A stretch of DNA of 64,000 nucleotides. Source: REEB95 sp963762425. Lineage in GTDB: Bacteria > Pseudomonadota > Alphaproteobacteria > ATCC43930 > CGMCC-115725. Every line of letters starts with the position of its first letter. Position 1 is the first letter of the stretch. The stretch is from contig CAVXKY010000024.1 in the NCBI GenBank assembly GCA_963762425.1, forward strand, positions 62,001 to 126,000, read 5' to 3'. Below are positions 39,001 through 46,413 of the stretch, piece by piece. Under the pieces are notes generated by a model that was given only the letters and a program-made list of their open reading frames with translations, was not told where the DNA came from and searched no databases. A program made the translations under genes and the position numbers.

Positions 39001-40995
39001 GGCACGATCTCGGTGGGCGCCTCCGGCGCGGGCATCGTTGTCGGCGCCACGAAGTTCGTCGGCAACGTGTCGAACAGCGGCACGATCGCCGGCGCCCACA
39101 CCGGCATCTACATCTGCGACTGCGCGACCTTCGCCGGCGGCGCTATCGTCAATACCGGCAACATCACCGGTAGCACCGCGGCGATCGACGCCTCGAACGC
39201 TACGAGCCCCATCACCATCGACCAGGAAGCCGGCACGATCTCAGGCAAGATCAAGCTTTCGGCCTATGCCGATCAGCTCGATATCACCGGCGGCACGGTG
39301 CTGGGCAGCATCGTGGGCCGGGGTTCGACCGACACCGTCACCTTCGCCGGACCTAATTATGGCAGCAACTCCGCCTATGCCATCACCGGCATCAACTTGC
39401 TCGAGATCAATTCGGGCACCGTCGTGCTCGACGCGACCTCGAACAGTGCCACCAACACGGATCTCACCGGCGGCACGCTGCAGGTGGGCGGCGTGAGCGG
39501 AGCGACAACCTACACCGGCGCAGTCCTCACCAGTGCGGTCACCGTGGCGGGCGGCACGCTTTCGGGTTATGGCACCATCGGTGGCGCGCTCAGCAACACC
39601 GGCGGCACCGTCCAGCCCGGCGGCATAGGCGGCGGCATCGGCATACTGCACGTCACCGGCAGCTATACTCAGGGCGCTTCCGGCACGCTGCAAGTCGAGG
39701 TCAATCCGACCACGGCGGACGAACTCGTGGTCGGCGGCACCGCCTCGCTCGGCGGCACGCTGAAGATCATTTACGACCCCGGCACCTATAGCTCGAGCAC
39801 GGTTTACACCCTCGTCCACTCCGCCGGCCTCGGTGGCACCACCTTCGCGAGCGTCGGTAACACCGGTGGTAGCGTGACCGGCCAGACCATCGTTTACCTG
39901 CCGACCGACGTCGACCTCACCGGCGTACAGCAGGGCACCACGGTCACCACCGGTACCGGCACGTCGGGCAACAGCGCGAACACGGCCGACGCACTGAGCT
40001 TCAATTTCAGCGACACGATATTCGAGCATCTCGCCGATCTGGAGTTCGGCCAGGGGACCGACAACGTGCGGACCACCCTGGCGGCGGCGGCACCGATGCA
40101 AGTGGCGTTCTCGGGCAATGTGGGACAAATCGCGCAAGCGGGCATGCAACTGCCCAATGTCATCACGCAGTATGGCGGCTGGGTGACCACCATCGGCAAC
40201 TTCCTGTCGGTTCATGGCCAAGGATCGACCCCGGCCTATGGCGCGGATGCCGGCGGGCTGTTGGTAGGATTGGACCGCCAATGGGGCCAGAACCTGAGGG
40301 TGGGTGTGGCAGCGGGCTACAGCCGCGCCTTCTTGTCGCAGAACGGCGGCGCCAGCGGCACCATCGATACCCCCCGGGTCATGGCCTACGCGACATATAG
40401 GCTGACGCCGCGGGTGAACATCGACGCCGTTGCGGGCTTCGCCTATGACATCATCAGCGGCTCACGGCCGGTCTCGCAGCTCGGCACCAATGCGACCGAG
40501 AGCCACGACGGCTACGAGGAGAGCCTGGCGATGCAAGCGGGCTATGCCGTGCCCGCTGGCGGCAATTGGACGGTGGTGCCGCGGGTGGGCTTCCAGTTCG
40601 TGCACTTCTCGCAGTCGAGCTACACCGAATCGGGCGCCTCGGGCTTCGATCTCTCGAGCCCATCGACCAGCACCGACAGCCTCCAGCCGGTCTTTAGCGC
40701 CACCGCCTACAAGCCCTTCGTCACCGATACGGGCATGCGCATCATTCCCGAGCTCAAAATCGCCTACACCCGTGAACTCCTATCGACCACGCAGAACCTC
40801 AACCTCACCACACCCGCCGGCAGCCTGGTCCCGGAAACCGGCGTCACGCCCGCGCACAACACGGTCATACTCGGCCCCTCAGTCACCATTCATCTCGATC
40901 AGCGCCTCGACCTCTACGCCGACTACAAGCTCTCGCTCGGTCTCGGCAAATCGGTCGACCACAACGTATTCGCCGGCGCACGGTGGAATTTCTAG
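30076..40995 (+). CDS. giant autotransporter adhesin with two tandem passenger modules
   Basis: Type Va secreted surface protein of about 3640 residues. A basic N-terminus and hydrophobic stretch (WLATSSVAALLAGAAPAPVALAA) form the signal peptide. The passenger is on the order of a hundred degenerate beta-helix repeats of the form STFSGGI-x-NSGTIS-x-G-x-GI-x-V, about 22-27 residues each. It ends twice in an autotransporter-type capping module (around residues 1100-1340 and 3045-3300), the second followed by a beta-barrel domain of about 290 residues (YGGWVTTIGNFLSVHG... to a terminal Phe in GARWNF). After the first cap, a Cys-pair segment like the mature N-terminus begins a second passenger. 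The start is uncertain: AGGGGGG at 30067 favours TTG 30076, but GTG 30064 is also in frame. Ser/Thr/Asn richness makes glycosylation plausible. Confidence 0.92.
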   Translation: MVKKSSNNPRLSRWLATSSVAALLAGAAPAPVALAACSTSIGPGPVSGCTNSTTITGIAITNATVSGNIVNSGKISTNGISVKTNSTINGTTLSGAIQDSGIITGGIYIDSTSKVNSGPGIHFASTSAISIGGQTFTGGISNAGTISASSGAFDIHITVPTFLGGVSNSGTISGGTWSLYVIAATFSGGISNSGTITGKQDIVLTGIQTFTDGISNSGTISSGTFGIYVGNVSAFSGGINNSGTISSGSYGIYLTADSTFSGGIVNSSTGTISAATGIKIAGSTITGGIFDSGVILGSTHGILIDSASKITAPSNAISITGPVFNGGISNAGTITSTALSGDGIYVYNVTTFTGGITNSGAISVGPLGEAIIVLLVSTFSGGITNTGTISGHNNQEAGIDLSSVTTFSGGITNSGAITGFGAGIVINNGKSFSGGITNAGQISAYSGLNVQIPNFQDGITNSGTISAVSTGIGASGTTFSGGISNTGTISAGANANGIYIEGFSTFSGGITNTGAILVGLDGIEVSSVSSFGSSSSGGISNAGTIAGDIGIVVNTVSTFAGGITNSGTITAGIDGGGFDGIDVTNVRTFSGGIVNAASGTITAATVGILVSNVSTFSGNISNSGTISVTTGIKITGSTITGGIFDSGVIIGSSHGIKIDSASKLTGVFTAISITGSTFTGGISNAGTLSAGTNGIVVESVGNFSGGISNAGTISALGGTGISLRSVSTFSGGIANSSAISAKTGIAVGGVSTFSSGISNAGTISVGRVGIYLNNDSIFSGGIVNSAGDTISAGDKGIVVNSVSSFVGNISNAEDLGTTGIVISGSTVAGGIFDSGVIKGSSHGILIDSASQINSTFSAVHITGPTFTGGISNAGTISAGGTGIKVIFGTIFSGGITNSGSISSSGARGIVVAETSTFSGNITNSGTITSVGTGITVFSVAKFGSSSAGGGITNSGTITAGGFGPITANGVSTFSGGITNSGMLLGGTFDVNVRNISNFSGGISNSGTIAAAYPISLLNISNFSGGISNSGTISVSGGAGITIRSTSTFSGNVSNSGSITGGAWGIYVTGDSGPVGFAAGSAIVNSGTIGGGTAAIDASPAPSAVTIDQTGGTILGAIKLSAYADQLNITGGTVLGSIVGSGSSDTVTFAGATYGGNASYGIAGVNTLDISSGSVVLDASANSATNTTLTGGTLQVGDSSHTGASLAGAVQVSGGTLSGHGSIIGSVINTGGIVAPGGSIGVFTVTGNYTQGSGGTLSSEITVGGASELLVTGSGTDSIAGTLALTFDSGSYSATTYDLVSAPSGTIAGTFAGVTGTAPSGFTDTLDYLSNEIELILTASGGGCTTVTGGFVNSGHVSCVVVSHTSFAGNISNAGTISSGGISLFSGTITGSILDSGTIAGGISLDSTSKLTSVFTAISVTGSIFAGGITNAGTVAGYVKIDGVSTFSGGITNNGGTFQGGIFVDGVTTFSGGITNSGTISGVNSVVVISGVSTFLGSIVNSAGGTISAYGPGIYVNTVATFSGDITNAGMISTGGRGRTGLVGVSGIGVTGVTIFSGNIVNSTGATISSGTGTSTGTGINVNTVSTFTGNISNAGTISAGYGILVGNGTTSGAANVGTFTGGITNSGTISAGATGIFVESVSTFGGGITNSGTISAVGAGIAVGYTLATPIAINRPVSTFTGNISNSGTIAAATGIRIVGSTITGGIFDSGVITASSLGIFVDVNSQITNAGTGISVTGPTFSGGISNAGTISASGVGIQVGSVTTHSSIAYYTVSTFGGGITNSGTIAGASGILVSGVSTFSGGITNSTSGMVTATAGGGIVVNNVASFGSGITNAGSITASGVGIQVGSVPTTGVYTVSTFSGGIVNSAGGTITSSSGNGVYVYGVSTFLGGITNAGTIAGNGGSNSNGIYVLDVAQFGSSSAGGGITNAGTASGYNGIDVYGVSTFWGNITNSGTISGSNYGIAVSNIAQFGANSAGGGITNSGTISGGVYGIYANAITFLGGITNSGTISSGGNGIYVYGVSAFSGGIVNSSSGTISAASNGVYVNNVSSFLGGITNAGTISAGANGILVTGVSTFSGGITNSTSGMITANAGGGIVVNNVATFLSGISNAGTISASGVGIQVGSVPTTGVYTVSTFGGGITNSGTIAGASGILVSGVSTFSGGITNSTSGMVTATAGGGIVVNNVASFGSGITNAGSITASGVGIQVGSVPTTGVYTVSTFSGGIVNSAGGTITSSSGNGVYVYGVSTFLGGITNAGTIAGNGGSNSNGIYVLDVAQFGSSSAGGGITNAGTASGYNGIDVYGVSTFWGNITNSGTISGSNYGIAVSNIAQFGANSAGGGITNSGTISGGVYGIYANAITFLGGITNSGTISSGGNGIYVYGVSAFSGGIVNSSSGTISAASNGVYVNNVSSFSGGITNAGTISAGANGIYVNNVTSFTGNISNAGTISANGKGIFVTSVAQFGSSSVGGGIVNSASGTVAANSGTAIYVKNVTTFLGGITNSGMVSSVGSNGIYVSGGSTFSGGIVNSTGGAISVRNTGIVVSGVSNFFGNIFNAGTITTSNGNGINVSGVELFGNSSAGGGIVNSSTGTISANGNGIIVGNVTTFLGGITNAGSITAGSAGIQVGSVTGSTISSVALTVSTFGGGITNSGTISAHTGILVSGVSTFSGGIVNSAGTISASAAGIKVGGTGTFSSVTYYKVSTFGGGITNSGTISAHTGILVSGVSTFSGGIVNSSTGTILDPPGGNGIVVNNVATFLNGISNAGTISVSGAGIKVGSFSGSGSAITYTVSTFGGGITNSGTISARTGILVSGVSNFSGGIVNSGTGTISDTPGGGGIVVNNVATFLNGVTNAGTISVSSAGIRVGSTSSGIYTVSTFGGGITNSGKISARTGILVYGVSTFSGGIVNASGATILAHNTGIAVSSVALFGSSGAGGGIVNAGTITVSNATGVGISVTNVSTFLGGITNSGTISVGASGAGIVVGATKFVGNVSNSGTIAGAHTGIYICDCATFAGGAIVNTGNITGSTAAIDASNATSPITIDQEAGTISGKIKLSAYADQLDITGGTVLGSIVGRGSTDTVTFAGPNYGSNSAYAITGINLLEINSGTVVLDATSNSATNTDLTGGTLQVGGVSGATTYTGAVLTSAVTVAGGTLSGYGTIGGALSNTGGTVQPGGIGGGIGILHVTGSYTQGASGTLQVEVNPTTADELVVGGTASLGGTLKIIYDPGTYSSSTVYTLVHSAGLGGTTFASVGNTGGSVTGQTIVYLPTDVDLTGVQQGTTVTTGTGTSGNSANTADALSFNFSDTIFEHLADLEFGQGTDNVRTTLAAAAPMQVAFSGNVGQIAQAGMQLPNVITQYGGWVTTIGNFLSVHGQGSTPAYGADAGGLLVGLDRQWGQNLRVGVAAGYSRAFLSQNGGASGTIDTPRVMAYATYRLTPRVNIDAVAGFAYDIISGSRPVSQLGTNATESHDGYEESLAMQAGYAVPAGGNWTVVPRVGFQFVHFSQSSYTESGASGFDLSSPSTSTDSLQPVFSATAYKPFVTDTGMRIIPELKIAYTRELLSTTQNLNLTTPAGSLVPETGVTPAHNTVILGPSVTIHLDQRLDLYADYKLSLGLGKSVDHNVFAGARWNF
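33424..33491 (+). repeat. conserved core of capping module 1
   Basis: 68 bp encoding KLSAYADQLNITGGTVLG and flanks, nearly identical to 39250-39317. It marks the end of the first passenger module of the adhesin. Confidence 0.85.
35392..36290 (+). repeat. internal near-identical duplication, copy 1
   Basis: This 899-bp stretch recurs at 36481-37379 with only a handful of substitutions (for example T/C at 36242/37331 and A/C in GTCTCAAAC versus GTCTCCAAC). The offset is 1089 bp, exactly 363 codons, so the reading frame is kept. Confidence 0.95.
36481..37379 (+). repeat. internal near-identical duplication, copy 2
   Basis: Second copy of the 35392-36290 block in the adhesin passenger. The 190 bp between the copies resembles the region just before copy 1 (the segment with CAGCGAGCGGTGTTGG at 35333 and 36431), so the whole unit probably arose by unequal crossing-over in the repeat array. 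Confidence 0.95.
39250..39317 (+). repeat. conserved core of capping module 2
   Basis: Partner of 33424-33491 at the end of the second passenger module, about 700 bp before the start of the beta-barrel linker. Confidence 0.85.
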
Positions 40996-41054
40996 AGGCG
41001 GCTGCACGGTGGGGTGAACTCTTCTTGGCGATCAGCTGAGATAGGTACTCAGAA

Positions 41055-41813
41055 TTATCCCTGTATGCCGGTCGGCGGTCCGTCATCAGGTTTGGTGGTA
41101 TGGACACCGACTTCGAGTACATGCGGTGCCGCTACATTTGCGCCGCGCCGGGCGGTCTGCAGACGCTCGAGCTCATGCAGCGCACGATAAAGTGCATTCT
41201 CGTTCGCCATCTCGTATTTCTGGAAGCGCGCGAGAAAATCCTGGCCGCCGGCCAACCGCAAAAAGACCCGGCCCAGATTTTGGCCCTGCGTCGTGATGCC
41301 CGCTTGCTGCTGAGACAGCTCGGCCATCATTTTTGCCGTCTTGTTTTTGACTTCCTCCCGGAGTTTATCATCGAGGGCAAGTTTGATCTGTTGCTTATCG
41401 ACACTGCTAAGTATGCTATCCAGACGTCGCGCGATGACAACATCTGGATCGAACTCGATATCCTTCCACCTCGTGGCCACTTCCTTGTGCGCGATGCCAA
41501 AGGTCTCGTCATGGATGGCGGCGTTTAGCACCTCAGCTTCCGCACGTCGGATCCGCTGACACCGCCAGAACTGCTCCGCGACCTGGCCGGTAAGAAGCTC
41601 CTCGAGGAGCCCGACCGGCTGAAAGTGATCGAAGATGGCTTCCCGCAATTGCTCGAACTCTTCGGCGGTTTCGCCGCGGATGACCATCTGCTTCGCGGTG
41701 ATACCCCACTTCAACGCGTTTGCCCGCGAGCGCGCCCGGCCGGCATCGCTGCGCGGTCCGGTGCTGAGTTGGGCGTTCTGTTGGTTCGCCTGGCGTTGCT
41801 TTTCTGTCGTCAT
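41055..41813 (-). CDS. conserved hypothetical protein of the 'STGPRS..RANALKWG' family
   Basis: A 252-residue, mostly helical protein without membrane segments. The N-terminal motif QANQQNAQLSTGPRSDAGRARSRANALKWGITA (about residues 7-39) defines a widespread uncharacterised family found in many copies in some Alphaproteobacteria, Acidobacteria and Planctomycetes. The Lys/Arg-rich opening suggests nucleic acid contact, but no domain is recognised. The ATG at 41813 (MTTEKQRQ) is preferred to 41831. It is convergent with the adhesin and borders an unusual AT-rich spacer; multi-copy behaviour elsewhere hints at a mobile or repeat-associated role. Confidence 0.75.
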   Translation of the reverse strand: MTTEKQRQANQQNAQLSTGPRSDAGRARSRANALKWGITAKQMVIRGETAEEFEQLREAIFDHFQPVGLLEELLTGQVAEQFWRCQRIRRAEAEVLNAAIHDETFGIAHKEVATRWKDIEFDPDVVIARRLDSILSSVDKQQIKLALDDKLREEVKNKTAKMMAELSQQQAGITTQGQNLGRVFLRLAGGQDFLARFQKYEMANENALYRALHELERLQTARRGANVAAPHVLEVGVHTTKPDDGPPTGIQG

Positions 41814-42478
41814 GTAAATCTTCCTGATCAATTGTTCGCTCCCAGGTTCGGCATCGGCGGCGGGAGCGAAGTTGCTCTAACCCGAGGTTGTGGCCCCGTT
41901 CGGGGGTCAACTCAGCTATATTTATGAATTGTCGACCGTAAATCAAGCCTTTGATATTAAAAGATAAAATTGACCATTGGTCCGATTTTTATAACAATTA
42001 CTATGTATTACAGTGAGTTAAATGTGTTTGTCCCTTTAGGCGGAGATGGCGCCTAGGGCGATCCCCTTTGTACCCAAGAGTAGGCCAGTTGCGGTCTGTC
42101 GATCGACGCCGGGTTGTCCCGGGCCTCGGTTTTCCAAAACGAACCCAATTTTTCTGTTTTAATTCATAGCGATGGGCAAAGCCGAGTTCGACCAGGGCGT
42201 CACTTTGCTGCGTTTACCCGCCAAAACGAGGGTCTAGCGCTCCTCACTTCACTCCGAGGGTTGCTAGTGAACCTATCTGCTCCAGGCCAGGAAGAACAAC
42301 CTGAGCTAGAGGGTGAGTCCCTCTAGGCCGGGTAGAAGCGTCATCTCGGCGATGCCGGTTAGCATGTATTCGCCGGTCCCGACTGGCAGTTCTAGCCGCT
42401 TTCTATCCCGTTTGCCCGAGGCGGGACGGCCGGTAGCTTGGGTGACCAGAGAAACTTTGGGTTTGTCTTGGGAGAGAA
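41814..42478. other. 665-bp spacer without a credible gene, containing a KTNPI/NEPNF-type motif
   Basis: More AT-rich than its surroundings at 41935-42020. AAAACGAACCCAATTTTT at 42136-42153 reads as KTNPI, KRTQF or QNEPNF in its three frames. I recall this nucleotide motif as a recurrent spurious-ORF source in alphaproteobacterial and planctomycete genomes. A 70-codon frame over it (42114-42326) has no protein character. Nothing else is recognised. Confidence 0.45.
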
Positions 42479-42553
42479 TGGTGGGCGCTGCAGGGATTGA
42501 ACCTGCGACCCCACCCGTGTGAAGGGTGTGCTCTCCCGCTGAGCTAAGCGCCC
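42479..42553 (-). tRNA. tRNA-Val (anticodon CAC)
   Basis: The minus strand folds into a full cloverleaf: acceptor GGGCGCT/AGCGCCC, D arm GCTC/GAGC, anticodon stem CACCC/GGGTG around loop TTCACAC, and T arm GCAGG/CCTGC around TTCAATC. The anticodon CAC reads GUG. The 3' CCA is encoded (42481-42479) after discriminator A. It is an isolated gene between the AT-rich spacer and glmU. Confidence 0.97.
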
Positions 42554-42564
42554 GTTAGAGGCTG

Positions 42565-42593
42565 GATTTAGGCCGCGCGCCCGACTCTGTCAA
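42565..42593 (-). promoter_or_regulatory. promoter of tRNA-Val
   Basis: On the minus strand: TTGACA (42593-42588), exactly 17 bp, then TAAATC (42570-42565), ending 11 bp before the mature tRNA 5' end. A perfect -35 with a fair -10. Confidence 0.7.
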
Positions 42594-42629
42594 GGAATGG
42601 GCCCCTGTCAAGGCGGCGGGGTTTGATTA

Positions 42630-42655
42630 TGCTATAGTCGTTCACGATTCGTGAA
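42630..42655 (+). promoter_or_regulatory. extended -10 promoter with overlapping palindrome upstream of glmU
   Basis: TGCTATAGT (42630-42638) is an extended -10. The perfect palindrome TTCACGATTCGTGAA (42641-42655) covers the expected transcription start, about 50-65 bp before the glmU start, and could be an operator. Confidence 0.45.
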
Positions 42656-42705
42656 TTGGCCTTAAGCATTGTGCCGTGAGAGTTTAGCCCCCGACCGAAA
42701 GAGCC

Positions 42706-44135
42706 ATGCCAACCACCCCCATCGCAGCCCTGGTCCTTGCCGCCGGCAAGGGCACCCGCATGAAATCAGCCCGGCCCAAGGTGCTGCACCAGGTGGCCAA
42801 CCGGCCGATGGTGACGCATGTGCTGGCGGCGGTGGCCCAGCTGAAGCCGTTGCGCGTGGTGGTGGTGGTGGCCCCGGGCATGGAAGACGTGGCCCAAGCC
42901 GTGGCCCCGGCCGAGATCGCGGTGCAGACCAGGCAGCGCGGCACCGGCGACGCGGTGGCGGCGGCCAAAAAGCAGCTGGGCAATTTCAAGGGCGACGTGC
43001 TGGTGGTCTATGGCGACGCGCCCTTGGTCACGCGCGACACCCTCGCCATCCTCCTGAACGAGCGCCGCCGCCATCCCGAGGCGGCGCTGGTGGTTCTGGG
43101 CATGCGGCTCAACCGCGGCGGGCCTTATGGCAGGCTGCTGCTGGCGCCGGACGGCACCCTCGACCGCATAGTCGAGGCGGTGGACGCCATCGAGGCCGAG
43201 CGCGCCATCACGCTGTGCAATTCGGGCGTCATGCTGGCCGACGCGCCCGCGCTGTTCGGCCTGGTCGCCGGGCTCGGTAACGCCAACGCCAAGGGAGAGT
43301 ATTATCTGACCGACATCGTCGCGCTGGCGCGCTCGCGCGGCCTCGTCTGCCGCGCCGCCGAAGGCCCGTCCGAGGAATTGCTCGGCGTCAACAGCCCAAG
43401 CGAGCTAGCCGCGGCCGAAGCCCACATGCAGAAACGCCTGCGCGCCCAGGTTCTGGCGGCGGGCGTGACCCTCGTATCCCCCGACACGGTTTATCTGAGC
43501 GCCGATACGCGCATCGGCCCCGACACGGTGGTGGGGCCGTTCGTGGTGTTCGGGCCGGGGGTGAAGGTGGGCGCGGGCGTGACCATTCCGGCCTTCTGCC
43601 ACATCGTAGGATCGACCGTCGGCGACCGCGCGGTGATCGGGCCTTTTGCCCGGCTTCGTCCGGGAACCGCGCTGTCCGAGGACGTGCATATCGGCAATTT
43701 CGTCGAGGTCAAGAATTCGCGCCTGGCCAAGGGAGTGAAGGCCAATCATTTGGCCTATCTCGGCGACGCGTCGGTGGGCGAGGGAAGCAATATCGGCGCC
43801 GGATCCATCACCTGCAATTACGACGGCATCGAGAAATTCCGCACCACCATCGGCAAGAACGTGTTCATCGGCACCAACGCGTCGCTGGTGGCGCCGCTCA
43901 CAATAGGCCCGGGCGCGATGATCGCCGCCGGCAGCGTCATCACCCGCAACGTGGCCCCCGATGCGCTGGCGCTGGGCCGCGGCCGCCAGGAAACCAAGCC
44001 GGGCCTGGCCCGGAAATGGCGCGCGCAACGCAAGGCCGCGATCGCCGCCAAAGCCAAACCCGCGAAAAAATCCAAGCCTGCCAAAAAGCCCGTGCCCAAG
44101 AAGAAACCAGCGCCGAAGAAGAAAGCCCGCCGCTG

Positions 44136-44136
<1 letters not shown>
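42706..44136 (+). CDS. glmU: bifunctional UDP-N-acetylglucosamine pyrophosphorylase / glucosamine-1-phosphate N-acetyltransferase
   Basis: Catalyses the last two steps to UDP-GlcNAc for peptidoglycan and lipid A. The N-terminal uridylyltransferase domain opens with LVLAAGKGTRMKSARPKVLH; VYGDAPLV and the NSGVM segment follow. From about residue 255 a left-handed beta-helix of hexapeptide repeats forms the acetyltransferase domain, with GPFARLRPGT and GNFVEVKNSRL. The 476 residues include a Lys/Pro/Ala-rich tail of about 40 residues beyond the usual end (KKPVPKKKPAPKKKARR), an extension that may bind polyanions. The stop overlaps the glmS start (TGATG). Confidence 0.97.
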
Positions 44137-45959
<1,823 letters not shown>

Positions 45960-45973
45960 GGGGAGGGGGAAAC

Positions 45974-46255
45974 ATGCAGGAACTGGAAGCGACCTGGGGC
46001 CGCGCCGTGAGCGTGTGGTGGCTGATCCAATGGCGCGCGATCGCCGGAGGTCTTGTCACGGGAGGGGTGTTGGGCGCCGTGCTGGGTGTGGCGCTCGCCT
46101 TCACGGACTGGGATTCCAGCCGGGCCTCGCCGTTCTATCTCGTTATCGGCGCCGTCCTGGGCATCGTCTGGACCATCATCGCCGTGCGCATGGCGCTCCG
46201 GAAAAAATACCGCGATTTCCGCATCGTGCTGCTGCCGCCTGATAGCGCGACATGA
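45974..46255 (+). CDS. small two-helix membrane protein
   Basis: 93 residues with two hydrophobic helices (AIAGGLVTGGVLGAVLGVALAF and PFYLVIGAVLGIVWTIIAV) and a basic C-terminal tail (ALRKKYRDFRIVLLPP). Starts at ATG 45974 after a GGGAGGGGG ribosome site, 14 bp downstream of glmS, and overlaps the next small gene by ATGA. No family is recognised. Confidence 0.7.
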   Translation: MQELEATWGRAVSVWWLIQWRAIAGGLVTGGVLGAVLGVALAFTDWDSSRASPFYLVIGAVLGIVWTIIAVRMALRKKYRDFRIVLLPPDSAT

Positions 46256-46413
46256 ACTGGAACTGGGCGCTGGTAAAGAAGCTGGCCGCGGCGGCCGTGA
46301 CCCTGGGCGGCTTCAATTTCCTGTTCCAGCCGGGCGGCACGCAGGAAACCGTGATCGGCGTGGCGTTGGTGGTGGTGGGCGCCTTGCTGTTTTACTGGAG
46401 CACGCGCGGCTAG
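46252..46413 (+). CDS. 53-residue single-pass membrane protein
   Basis: MNWNWALVKKLAAAAVTLGG opens the protein, and a clear helix (ETVIGVALVVVGALLFYW) ends it. The start overlaps the previous stop (ATGA). The stop overlaps that of the convergent amidase within a single CTAG (46410-46413). Tight packing on both sides argues it is a real gene; function unknown. Confidence 0.65.
   Translation: MNWNWALVKKLAAAAVTLGGFNFLFQPGGTQETVIGVALVVVGALLFYWSTRG

Noticed and set aside
30680..39100. Regularly recurring short sequences that might suggest a CRISPR array
   Set aside because: Repeats are degenerate, in frame with one long coding sequence and without unique equal-length spacers; no cas genes are present.
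30352..39107. Many long minus-strand open frames antisense to the adhesin (Pro/Leu/Met-rich or Ala/Asp/Arg-rich)
   Set aside because: They mirror the repeat composition of the adhesin in other frames, lack ribosome sites and show only repetitive low-complexity sequence.
42114..42326. 70-codon frame over the KTNPI/NEPNF motif
   Set aside because: A typical spurious ORF generated by that motif; no ribosome site and mixed composition.
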